12,594 nt of DNA from Thermopetrobacter sp. (GTDB lineage: Bacteria > Pseudomonadota > Alphaproteobacteria > Rhizobiales > Aestuariivirgaceae). Both the position numbers and the translations under genes were made by a program. The notes beneath the pieces are model-generated. The model had not been told where the DNA came from and did not search any database. It saw only the letters and a program-made list of their open reading frames with translations. Positions 6,700 to 12,594 of the stretch are shown here, piece by piece. The stretch covers positions 1 through 12,594 of the forward strand of contig DRPD01000005.1 of assembly GCA_011374735.1 (NCBI GenBank), in the 5' to 3' direction. How positions within the stretch are numbered: the first letter of the stretch is position 1; each line of letters begins with the position of its first letter.

Positions 6700-7656
6700 T
6701 CAATCGTCCTTGTGGCGGGTGGCGTATTCCTCCCAGGCATCGGCCGTGGAATCGGCGGCGTCCTGGGTTTCGATGAATACCCGCCTGATGTCCGGGTGGG
6801 CGGCGCGGATGGCGCCTTCCAGCTCGTCCACCGCCTTTTCGATGTCGGCGCCGGTGAGGGTGTCGTGCATGTCCACAGACAGCCCCAGCAGGATGTCGCG
6901 CGGGCCCATGTGCATGGTGCGCAGCTCATTGACCCGCTGCACCGCCGGATGGGCCAGGGCCAGCCGGGCGATGTCCTCGCGCACCTCTGCCGACGCCGCC
7001 TCGCCCAACAGCAGCGCCTTGGTCTCGCGGGCCAGAAACGCCGCCACTCCCACCAGCAGCAGCCCGATGGTCACCGACGCGGCGCCGTCCAGCCACGGCA
7101 GATGCAGCCATTCGGCCAGCAGCAGGCCGACGAGGGCGATCACCAGCCCGGCCAGCGCCGCCATGTCCTCGAACAGCACCACGAAGATGCCCGGTTCCTT
7201 GCAGGCCCGCGCCGCGGCCATGAACGGGCGGTCGCCGCGCAGCTTGGAAAACTCCCGCCAGGCGACATAGAAGGAGCCGCTTTCGAACATGATCGCCATG
7301 CCCAGCACCGTGAAGTTGACCCAGGCGCTTTCCACCGCATGGGGGTGACGGATCTTGTCGATGCCTTCATAGATCGCGGCGCCGCCGCCCAGGGAGAACA
7401 GCAGCACCGCCACCACGAAACTCCAGAAATAGACCTCCTTGCCGTAGCCGAAGGGATGCTGCGCGGTGGCCGGGCGCGTGGCGCGCTTGTAGCCGAACAG
7501 GATCAGCAACTGGTTGCCGCTGTCCACCACGGAGTGAATGGCTTCCGACAACATGGCCGATGAGCCGGTGTAGAGGGAAGCGCCGAACTTGGTGACGGCG
7601 ATGGCCGAATTGCCGAGAAACGCCGCCATGATCACTTTCGTCGAATTGCCCGCCAT
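6700..7656 (-). CDS. Cation diffusion facilitator (CDF) family transporter
   Basis: 318 residues, the usual CDF length. About six membrane helices are predicted by eye (roughly 8-30, 33-56, 76-98, 112-132, 157-181 and 187-209), followed by a cytoplasmic domain to about 300. The TM2 metal motif SEAIHSVVDSGNQ supplies His41 and Asp45, followed by HPFGYGKEVYFWS (67-79). TM5 carries EDMAALAG (Glu163, Asp164) rather than the HxxxD of YiiP or ZitB, a pattern I associate with the ZnT9/SLC30A9-like branch. CDF proteins export divalent metals, commonly Zn2+, using the proton gradient; the metal here is not determinable. AGGAA lies 8 nt before the ATG. It is divergent from a TetR regulator that may control it. 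Confidence 0.92.
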   Translation of the reverse strand: MAGNSTKVIMAAFLGNSAIAVTKFGASLYTGSSAMLSEAIHSVVDSGNQLLILFGYKRATRPATAQHPFGYGKEVYFWSFVVAVLLFSLGGGAAIYEGIDKIRHPHAVESAWVNFTVLGMAIMFESGSFYVAWREFSKLRGDRPFMAAARACKEPGIFVVLFEDMAALAGLVIALVGLLLAEWLHLPWLDGAASVTIGLLLVGVAAFLARETKALLLGEAASAEVREDIARLALAHPAVQRVNELRTMHMGPRDILLGLSVDMHDTLTGADIEKAVDELEGAIRAAHPDIRRVFIETQDAADSTADAWEEYATRHKDD

Positions 7657-7689
7657 GCCGCTTGTTCCTCAAGATCGAATCCCCGGCCG

Positions 7690-7717
7690 ATCATACCCTT
7701 GTCGGTGCGTTGCGCAA
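7690..7717 (-). promoter_or_regulatory. Predicted promoter of the CDF transporter gene
   Basis: On the minus strand TTGCGC (7712-7717) is 16 bp from TATGAT (7690-7695), a five-of-six match to the -10 consensus. Transcription would begin about 25-30 nt before the ATG, upstream of the ribosome-binding site (ttcctc at 7665-7670 on the plus strand). Identified by eye. Confidence 0.5.
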
Positions 7718-7718
7718 C
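7709..7718. promoter_or_regulatory. 10-bp perfect palindrome, candidate operator
   Basis: gttgcgcaac is a perfect palindrome covering the predicted -35 box of the transporter promoter, in the gap between the transporter and the TetR gene. Symmetry and placement suit a dimeric repressor such as the neighbouring TetR protein. A 10-bp palindrome can arise by chance, and its flanks do not extend the symmetry, so this stays tentative. Confidence 0.35.
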
Positions 7719-7748
7719 CGTTCCGTCCCGCCTGAGATCGGGTTTGCC

Positions 7749-7777
7749 TTGACAATGGGTTTACGGTGTCCACACAT
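7749..7777 (+). promoter_or_regulatory. Possible promoter of the TetR gene (consensus -35, weak -10)
   Basis: TTGACA at 7749-7754 is a perfect -35 consensus in the right place for the regulator gene. The best-spaced -10 (acacat, 7772-7777, 17-bp spacer) is poor. If used, the start site would fall at or just before the ATG at 7784, giving a leaderless or nearly leaderless message. That would fit the absence of a Shine-Dalgarno there. Confidence 0.3.
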
Positions 7778-7783
7778 GGTTTC

Positions 7784-8380
7784 ATGTCCCGGAGGTCAAA
7801 GAGCGTTTCCGACGCAGGCGCCGCGGCGCCGCTGAAGCAGCGGCTGTTGCACCACGCCCGGGCGCTGCTGGAGGAGGCGGGGCCGGCGCATCTGACCCTG
7901 CGCGCCCTGGGGGCGCGGGCCGGGGTGTCGCACATGGCGGCCTATCGCCACTTCGCCAACAAGGAGGATTTGCTGGCGGCCATCGCCGCGCAAGGCTTCG
8001 CGGAATTGACGGATGCGTTGGAGGCGGCCGCGGGCAGGGCGCGGGAAGGGGCCACCGGCGTCGCCTACGTGCGTTTCGCCCTGCGGCACCCACAACTGTT
8101 TCAGCTGATGTTCGGCGGCGGGCGCGAACGGCTGGAAGAGACGGCGAACGGTGCGGCGCTGCGGGCGCAAGCCGAAGCCGCCTGGGCCACGTTCGGCGCC
8201 ATCATGACCGGCGGTGCGGCAGACCGGCGGGCGCAGCGCCTGCGCACCTTGCTGTGGGCCGCCGTGCATGGGCTGGCCCATCTGGCGCTGGCCGGCGAGA
8301 TCGACTTGCCCGACCCCGACGATCCGGCATTCGACGAAGAGGTGGCCGCCATTCTGACGTCGGCGCCGGGGGAAACGTAA
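7784..8380 (+). CDS. TetR/AcrR family transcriptional regulator with WHG-type C-terminal domain
   Basis: 198 residues from ATG 7784; an in-frame GTG at 7766 would add six. I prefer the ATG because the GTG lies inside the promoter region. Neither has a visible ribosome-binding site. The N-terminal helix-turn-helix is typical: KQRLLHHARALLEEAGPAHL, then TLRALGARAGVSHMAAYRHF and ANKEDLLAAIAAQGF. The C-terminal part has LRHPQLFQLMFGGGRER and the AAVHGLAHLAL signature of the TetR WHG subgroup. It should bind DNA as a dimer and respond to an unknown ligand. The divergent transporter is the likeliest target and autoregulation is likely; both are inference from gene order. The gene is convergent with dacA, 3 bp apart. 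Confidence 0.88.
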   Translation: MSRRSKSVSDAGAAAPLKQRLLHHARALLEEAGPAHLTLRALGARAGVSHMAAYRHFANKEDLLAAIAAQGFAELTDALEAAAGRAREGATGVAYVRFALRHPQLFQLMFGGGRERLEETANGAALRAQAEAAWATFGAIMTGGAADRRAQRLRTLLWAAVHGLAHLALAGEIDLPDPDDPAFDEEVAAILTSAPGET

Positions 8381-8383
8381 TTT

Positions 8384-10054
8384 TCAGCCGCGCGGGGGCA
8401 GGGCGAGGCAGGCCTGGCCACGGCGCTTCAGTTGACGGCAGGCGCGCCGCGCGGACTGGCGGTCGAAACCGGCGAAGCGGGCCCGGTAATAGACATTGTT
8501 GTTCTTGCGGAACACCATGGTGAAGGGCGTCTTGCCGCGCAGCGCACGGGCATGGCGGCGGCGCACCTCGCGCAGCGCCGTTTTCGCGCCGTCTTCGGCC
8601 GGGAAGGCGCCGAGCTGGATCATCCAGCCGTCCATGGGCGGCGTCGGTTTGGCGTCAACGCGCCGGCGCGCCGGGGCGGCGTCGGCGGGCGCCGGTTCGG
8701 CTGCCCGCGGGGCGGGATGCACGCTCTTGACGAGCGCCGTTTCCGGTTCGGTGCGCAGCCGGGCCGGCGTGGCGTCGGGGGTGGTCTTGGCGATCACGAT
8801 GGTGTTGGTGTCACCGGCGGGGGAGTCGGCGGGCGGCGCGTCCGGTGTCACCGCGGCCACCATCCTGGCGTCCGGGGGCGGCGGCGGCGTGGTCTTGGCG
8901 ATCACCTGTTGCGCCGTCTTCACGGCGGGCGCGGGCCGGCGCGCGGCGGCGGGCGGCGCCACGGCGGTGGCGGCGGCGAGGGTGCGCAACGCCGCGTCAT
9001 CGTGGGTGGCGTCGACGCGCAGCACCGGGCGGAGCCTGGGCCTGGGTGGCGGCGTTTGGCGGTGGCGCGCCAGCTCGGCCGGGCGGCGCTGCGGCTTGAT
9101 GGCCGGTTTGGCGGAGGGCCCGGCGCTGGCGATCCGCACGGGCGGCTGGCCGCGCCAATTGCGCGGCAGGCCCGGCGGGCGGCCGGCCAGCGTGGCGATG
9201 CGCACGCCGCGGGTCAGCCGTTGGGTGCGGAAGGTGCGGGCGATGAGCCGCGCCATGATGACATTACGCACCCGGCTCGACGGCGCGCCCAGCACCACGG
9301 CGACGATGCGCCGGCCGTCGCGCCTCACCGAAGCGGCGAGGTTGAAGCCGGCGGCGCGGGTGTAGCCGGTCTTCAGGCCGTCCATGCCGCGCACCCGCCA
9401 CAGCAGGTGATTGTGGTTGCGATACACCCGCCGGCCATAGCGGAAGTATTTGATGGCGAAGTATTTTTTGTAAAGCTTCGGATAGTCGCGCTGGATGCGC
9501 AAGGCAAGCGTGGCCAGATCGCGGGCCGTGGTGACGTTGGGCGGGGTGGGCAGGCCGGAGGCGTTGCGGAACACGGTGCGGGTCATGCCCAGCCGCCGCG
9601 CCGTCCTTGTCATGCGCCGCGCGAACGCCGCTTCCGAACCGGCGATGTTGGCGGCCACCGCCGCCGCCACGTCGTTGGCCGACTTGGTGATGAGCGCCCG
9701 GATGGCCTGATCCACCGTGAAGGTGCGGCCCGGCTTGATGTAGAGTTTCGAGGGCGGGCGGCGCGCCGCGTCGCGGGTCATGACCAGCCTCGACGACAGG
9801 GTATAGCGGCCGCGGCGGATTTCCGTGAACAGCTCATAGATGGTCATCACCTTGGTGATGGAAGCGGGAATGCGCGGCGCATCGGCATTGTGGGCATACA
9901 GCACCCGGCCGCTGCGGGCATCGACGGTGATGGTGGCGAAGCCCTGGCGGGCCATGGCCGGCGTGGCCATGAGCGCCGGCAACAGGCCGACGGCGGCCAG
10001 CAGCAGCGCGCCGGCGCGGCGCTGGCGGGGCAACTCTCTGGTGACGCCTTTCAT
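8384..10054 (-). CDS. D-alanyl-D-alanine carboxypeptidase (S11) with C-terminal SPOR domain
   Basis: 556 residues. A signal peptide covers about 1-36 (ALLLAAVGLLPALMATPAMA, then R). The peptidase S11 domain (about 38-260) has all three active-site motifs: SITK at 65-68 (Ser65 nucleophile), SAN at 125-127 and KTG at 228-230. A long Pro/Ala/Arg-rich linker (about 290-474) leads to a SPOR domain at about 476-550 (GWMIQLGAF to the end). It should trim the terminal D-Ala of peptidoglycan stem peptides in the periplasm, with SPOR binding denuded glycan at the septum. The linker replaces the usual PBP5 C-terminal domain and amphipathic anchor. GAGG lies 7 nt before the ATG. A class C beta-lactamase is ruled out by motif spacing and the SPOR fusion. 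Confidence 0.93.
   Translation of the reverse strand: MKGVTRELPRQRRAGALLLAAVGLLPALMATPAMARQGFATITVDARSGRVLYAHNADAPRIPASITKVMTIYELFTEIRRGRYTLSSRLVMTRDAARRPPSKLYIKPGRTFTVDQAIRALITKSANDVAAAVAANIAGSEAAFARRMTRTARRLGMTRTVFRNASGLPTPPNVTTARDLATLALRIQRDYPKLYKKYFAIKYFRYGRRVYRNHNHLLWRVRGMDGLKTGYTRAAGFNLAASVRRDGRRIVAVVLGAPSSRVRNVIMARLIARTFRTQRLTRGVRIATLAGRPPGLPRNWRGQPPVRIASAGPSAKPAIKPQRRPAELARHRQTPPPRPRLRPVLRVDATHDDAALRTLAAATAVAPPAAARRPAPAVKTAQQVIAKTTPPPPPDARMVAAVTPDAPPADSPAGDTNTIVIAKTTPDATPARLRTEPETALVKSVHPAPRAAEPAPADAAPARRRVDAKPTPPMDGWMIQLGAFPAEDGAKTALREVRRRHARALRGKTPFTMVFRKNNNVYYRARFAGFDRQSARRACRQLKRRGQACLALPPRG
8781..8905 (-). repeat. In-frame 17-bp direct repeat inside the carboxypeptidase linker
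   Basis: gtggtcttggcgatcac occurs at 8781-8797 and 8889-8905, 108 bp (36 codons) apart. It encodes VIAKTTP at residues 384-390 and 420-426. This suggests the disordered linker grew by partial duplication; the intervening residues have diverged. Confidence 0.7.
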
Positions 10055-10243
10055 CCCGTATCCTCACACGCGGCTTGCCTTTCACGGGCGGGCCGGGTGG
10101 CCTTCTTCCCGTGCGGGCCGGTAACGTGGTTCGCGGTTGTGGGGAAAATGTAAGGCGAACGGGATTGCCAAACGGTTAAGGGGCCGGCTTCCGCCACCCG
10201 GTGGCGCCCGGCGTCCATTTCACGATTGCGCCGCAGTGTGGGC
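10055..10243. other. Intergenic region between dacA-type gene and clpS
   Basis: No gene is seen. A GC hairpin, cgccac / gtggcg, lies at 10192-10206. cacggg (10083-10088) and cccgtg (10108-10113) pair around a smaller ggcc stem, so the 5' leader of the carboxypeptidase mRNA may be structured. ttgc-N7-ttaa at 10165-10179 resembles a degraded CtrA box (TTAA-N7-TTAA), which would suit a cell-wall gene in an alphaproteobacterium, but one half matches at only two of four bases. I could not find a convincing promoter for the carboxypeptidase. Confidence 0.35.
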
Positions 10244-10249
10244 TATACT
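10244..10249 (+). promoter_or_regulatory. Predicted -10 box upstream of the clpS leader
   Basis: TATACT lies in an otherwise GC-rich region 126 bp before clpS. A start near 10256 would leave a short leader with AGGA at 10261-10264 before the ATG at 10272. No good -35 is present at 16-18 bp, so the promoter may need an activator or another sigma factor. Confidence 0.35.
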
Positions 10250-10271
10250 AGATTCATCACAGGACGATTTG

Positions 10272-10373
10272 ATGCGGCCGGTTGGCGAAGGTGAACGGTT
10301 TTCAGGCGGCCAGGGCGCCCTTTGGCTTTTGACGATGGCGGGACAGGCAAGGGACGGTGAAGGTCGGCCATGA
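10272..10373 (+). CDS. Possible 33-codon leader ORF coupled to clpS
   Basis: ATG at 10272 follows AGGA by 7 nt and opens a 33-codon frame, [20 protein letters not shown] then [13 protein letters not shown], ending in TGA at 10371-10373. That stop overlaps the clpS ATG (ATGA, 10370-10373). The layout is that of a translated leader coupled to the downstream gene. The peptide matches nothing I know and has no run of a single regulatory amino acid. Against it: the frame is open for 45 codons further upstream, open frames are common at this GC content, and clpS has its own GAAGG site 6 nt before its ATG. The overlap may be accidental. Confidence 0.35.
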   Translation: MRPVGEGERFSGGQGALWLLTMAGQARDGEGRP

Positions 10374-10687
10374 GCACCCGGAAGGACAAGCGCGGCGATA
10401 CCGGCCTGCTGGAGAAGACGCGGCCGAAAACGAGAAAGCCACCGCTTTACAAGGTGCTGCTGCTGAACGATGATTTCACGCCGATGGACTTCGTGGTCTA
10501 CATTCTGGAGCGGTTCTTCAACAAGGGCAGGGCGGAAGCGACGCGCATCATGCTGACGGTGCATCATAAGGGGGTCGGGGTTTGCGGCGTCTATCCGCGC
10601 GAGGTGGCGGAGACGAAAGTCAATCAGGTGATGGATCTGGCGCGGCGCCATGAACATCCCCTGCAATGCGTGATGGAGAAGGAGTAG
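10370..10687 (+). CDS. clpS: ATP-dependent Clp protease adaptor ClpS
   Basis: 105 residues, standard length. After a basic, variable N-terminal tail (about 1-22) comes the ClpS core: [20 protein letters not shown] (24-43), [20 protein letters not shown] (47-66), [16 protein letters not shown] (68-83) and [10 protein letters not shown] at the end. N-degron pocket residues are in place: Asn33, Asp34, Met39 as the specificity gate, and His65. ClpS binds N-terminal Leu, Phe, Tyr or Trp of substrates and docks on the ClpA N-domain, redirecting ClpAP to N-end-rule substrates. clpA begins 2 nt after the stop, so the two form an operon. Confidence 0.97.
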   Translation: MSTRKDKRGDTGLLEKTRPKTRKPPLYKVLLLNDDFTPMDFVVYILERFFNKGRAEATRIMLTVHHKGVGVCGVYPREVAETKVNQVMDLARRHEHPLQCVMEKE

Positions 10688-10689
10688 GC

Positions 10690-12594
10690 ATGCCGGCGTT
10701 TTCCCGCTCTCTGGAACAGGCTCTGCACCGGGCGTTGGCGGTGGCCAATGACTACCGCCACGAATACGCCACGCTGGAGCATCTGCTGCTGGCGCTGATC
10801 GACGACGCCGACGCCGCCGCGGTGATGCGGGCCTGCGACGTCGATCTCGACCTGCTGCGCCGCCAGCTGGTGGAATATCTGGAGAACGAGCTGACCAGCC
10901 TGGTGGTGGACAACGGCGAGGACGCACGCCCCACCACCGCCTTTCAGCGGGTGATCCAGCGCGCCGTCATCCATGTGCAGACGTCGGGGCGCGAGGAGGT
11001 GACCGGGGCCAACGTGCTGGTGGCCATCTTCGCCGAGCGCGAGTCGCATGCCGCGTGGTTCCTGCAGGAGCAGGACATGACGCGTTATGACGCCGTCAAT
11101 TACATCTCCCACGGCATCGCCAAGCGGCCCGGCGCGTCGCGCCCCAGGCCGGTGCTGGGGGTGGATCGCAGCGAGGACGAGATGGACATCCCCGGCCTGC
11201 CGCGCATGGCGTTCGAGGACGACGACGATGACGACGACGTGGAGGCCGACGAGGAGGAGGAGAACGCCGAGGACAGGCAGCCGAAGACCGAGGCGCTGGA
11301 CAACTGGTGCGTCAACCTGAACGACAAGGCCAGGGCGGGGCGCATCGATCCGTTGATCGGCCGCGAGCAGGAGGTGAAGCGCACCATTCAGGTGCTGTGC
11401 CGGCGGCAGAAGAACAACCCGCTGCTGGTGGGCGACCCCGGGGTAGGCAAGACGGCCATCGCCGAGGGGCTGGCCAAGCGCATCACCGAGGGCGAGGTGC
11501 CCGACGTGCTGGCCGACGCCACCATCTTCCAGCTCGACATGGGGGTGCTGCTGGCCGGCACGCGCTATCGCGGCGATTTCGAGGAGCGCATCAAGGCGGT
11601 CATCAAGGAGATCGAGAACTATCCCGGCGCCATCCTGTTCATCGATGAGATCCACACGGTGATCGGGGCCGGGGCGACCTCCGGCGGGGCGATGGACGCC
11701 TCCAATCTGCTCAAGCCCGCGCTGGCGCAAGGCAGCCTGCGGTGCATCGGCTCCACCACCTACAAGGAATACCGCCAGCACTTCGAGAAGGACCGCGCCT
11801 TGGTCAGGCGCTTTCAGAAGATCGACATCAACGAGCCGTCGGTGGCCGACACGGTGAAGATCCTCAAAGGTCTGAAGCCCTATTTCGAGAAGCACCACAA
11901 CGTGCGCTACACCGCCGACGCCATCCGCACGGCGGTGGAGCTTTCCGCGCGCTACATGTCGGATCGCAAGCTGCCGGACAAGGCCATCGACGTGATCGAC
12001 GAAACCGGCGCCTCGCAGATGCTGCTGCCGAAATCGAAACGCAAGCAGACCATCGGCGTGAAGGACATCGAGGCCACCGTCGCCACCATGGCGCGCATCC
12101 CGCCGAAGTCCGTGTCGCGCGATGACGCGCAGGTGCTGAAGAACCTGAAGAACCAGCTTGCCAGCGTGGTGTTCGGCCAGGACGCGGCCATCGAGGCCTT
12201 GAGCTCCGCCATCAAGCTGGCCCGCGCCGGCCTGCGCGAGCCGGAGAAGCCGATCGGCTCCTATCTGTTCTCCGGTCCCACCGGAGTGGGCAAGACGGAG
12301 GTGGCGCGCCAGCTGGCCGCCGCGCTGGGGGTGGAGCTGATCCGCTTCGACATGTCGGAATACATGGAGCGCCATTCCGTCTCGCGGCTGATCGGCGCGC
12401 CGCCCGGATACGTCGGGTTCGATCAAGGCGGGCTGCTGACCGACGCCATCGACCAGCATCCGCACGCGGTGCTGCTGCTGGACGAGATCGAGAAGGCGCA
12501 TCCCGATCTGTTCAACATCCTGTTGCAGGTGATGGATCACGGCAAGCTGACCGACAACAACGGCAAGTCGGTGGATTTCCGCAATGTCATTCTC
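10690..12594 (+). CDS. clpA: ATP-dependent Clp protease ATP-binding subunit ClpA, 3' end outside window
   Basis: 635 codons are open from ATG 10690 to the window edge; the C-terminal part of D2, roughly 140 residues, is missing. AAGGAG inside the clpS 3' end lies 5 nt before the ATG. Order: N-domain (1-145, [20 protein letters not shown]), an acidic linker (about 171-195), AAA+ D1 with Walker A GDPGVGKT (248-255) and Walker B FIDE (317-320), and D2 with Walker A GPTGVGKT (529-536) and Walker B LLLDE (595-599). ClpA unfolds substrates and feeds them to ClpP; its N-domain binds ClpS. The DEIEKAH and GYVGFDQGG stretches confirm ClpA rather than ClpB, and the long ClpB middle coiled coil is absent. 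I see no frameshift. Confidence 0.97.
   Translation, partial: MPAFSRSLEQALHRALAVANDYRHEYATLEHLLLALIDDADAAAVMRACDVDLDLLRRQLVEYLENELTSLVVDNGEDARPTTAFQRVIQRAVIHVQTSGREEVTGANVLVAIFAERESHAAWFLQEQDMTRYDAVNYISHGIAKRPGASRPRPVLGVDRSEDEMDIPGLPRMAFEDDDDDDDVEADEEEENAEDRQPKTEALDNWCVNLNDKARAGRIDPLIGREQEVKRTIQVLCRRQKNNPLLVGDPGVGKTAIAEGLAKRITEGEVPDVLADATIFQLDMGVLLAGTRYRGDFEERIKAVIKEIENYPGAILFIDEIHTVIGAGATSGGAMDASNLLKPALAQGSLRCIGSTTYKEYRQHFEKDRALVRRFQKIDINEPSVADTVKILKGLKPYFEKHHNVRYTADAIRTAVELSARYMSDRKLPDKAIDVIDETGASQMLLPKSKRKQTIGVKDIEATVATMARIPPKSVSRDDAQVLKNLKNQLASVVFGQDAAIEALSSAIKLARAGLREPEKPIGSYLFSGPTGVGKTEVARQLAAALGVELIRFDMSEYMERHSVSRLIGAPPGYVGFDQGGLLTDAIDQHPHAVLLLDEIEKAHPDLFNILLQVMDHGKLTDNNGKSVDFRNVIL

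Noticed and set aside
8432..10153. A 573-codon plus-strand ORF antisense to the carboxypeptidase gene
   Set aside because: Composition is mostly Gly, Arg, Ala and His, and the opposite strand has all S11 motifs plus a SPOR domain.
10221..10250. A heat-shock (sigma-32) promoter for clpS-clpA
   Set aside because: No CTTG-type -35 is found at the right distance from the TATACT box.
10624..12540. A 638-codon minus-strand ORF antisense to clpA
   Set aside because: clpA on the plus strand is intact and highly conserved throughout. The antisense frame is low-complexity (Val, Leu, Gln, His, Gly) and starts or ends with no plausible signals.
1..12594. tRNA, rRNA, riboswitch or prophage segments
   Set aside because: No cloverleaf, conserved rRNA stretch, known aptamer core, integrase or phage structural gene was recognised on either strand.

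Overview
The window is high-GC chromosomal DNA that reads as an alphaproteobacterium. The signs are an ATP12-type F1-ATPase assembly chaperone (a family shared by alphaproteobacteria and mitochondria), an adjacent clpS-clpA pair whose proteins match the alphaproteobacterial forms closely, a propionyl-CoA carboxylase beta chain, and alphaproteobacterial-type purB and aspartate aminotransferase. I cannot place it below class with confidence; Rhodospirillales or a relative is a guess. Almost all of it is core, housekeeping sequence. I see no phage, transposase, CRISPR array, rRNA or tRNA.

Layout. 1-1409 (minus): an aspartate/aromatic aminotransferase followed by the 5' end of purB, with a small hairpin between them. 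1410-1661: a divergent intergenic region holding a REP/BIME-like double hairpin. 1662-2027 (plus): a small lipoprotein of unknown function, convergent with pccB and separated from it by 1 bp. 2029-5108 (minus): a HAD phosphatase, the ATP12 chaperone (4-bp ATGA overlap) and pccB. 5109-5523: a long intergenic stretch ending in a plausible promoter. 5524-6444 (plus): an exported two-domain sulfurtransferase. 6445-6699: a gap with several hairpins and a second imperfect inverted repeat. 6700-8380: a cation diffusion facilitator (minus) divergent from a TetR/WHG regulator (plus), with a palindrome over the transporter's predicted -35 box. 8384-10054 (minus): a D,D-carboxypeptidase with a C-terminal SPOR domain, convergent with the regulator (3-bp gap). 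10055-12594: intergenic region, a possible 33-codon leader ORF whose stop overlaps the clpS start, clpS, and clpA running off the window.

How the genes work together. ClpS delivers N-degron substrates to ClpAP, so clpS-clpA is one functional unit. The HAD-ATP12 pair is translationally coupled and pccB lies 87 bp downstream on the same strand. The transporter/TetR pair looks like a self-contained metal-export or metal-response module, but the metal and the regulatory link are inference.

I did not find a convincing new multi-gene system. The items most worth checking are the clpS leader ORF, the REP-like element placed between two divergent genes, and the palindrome in the transporter/TetR intergenic region.
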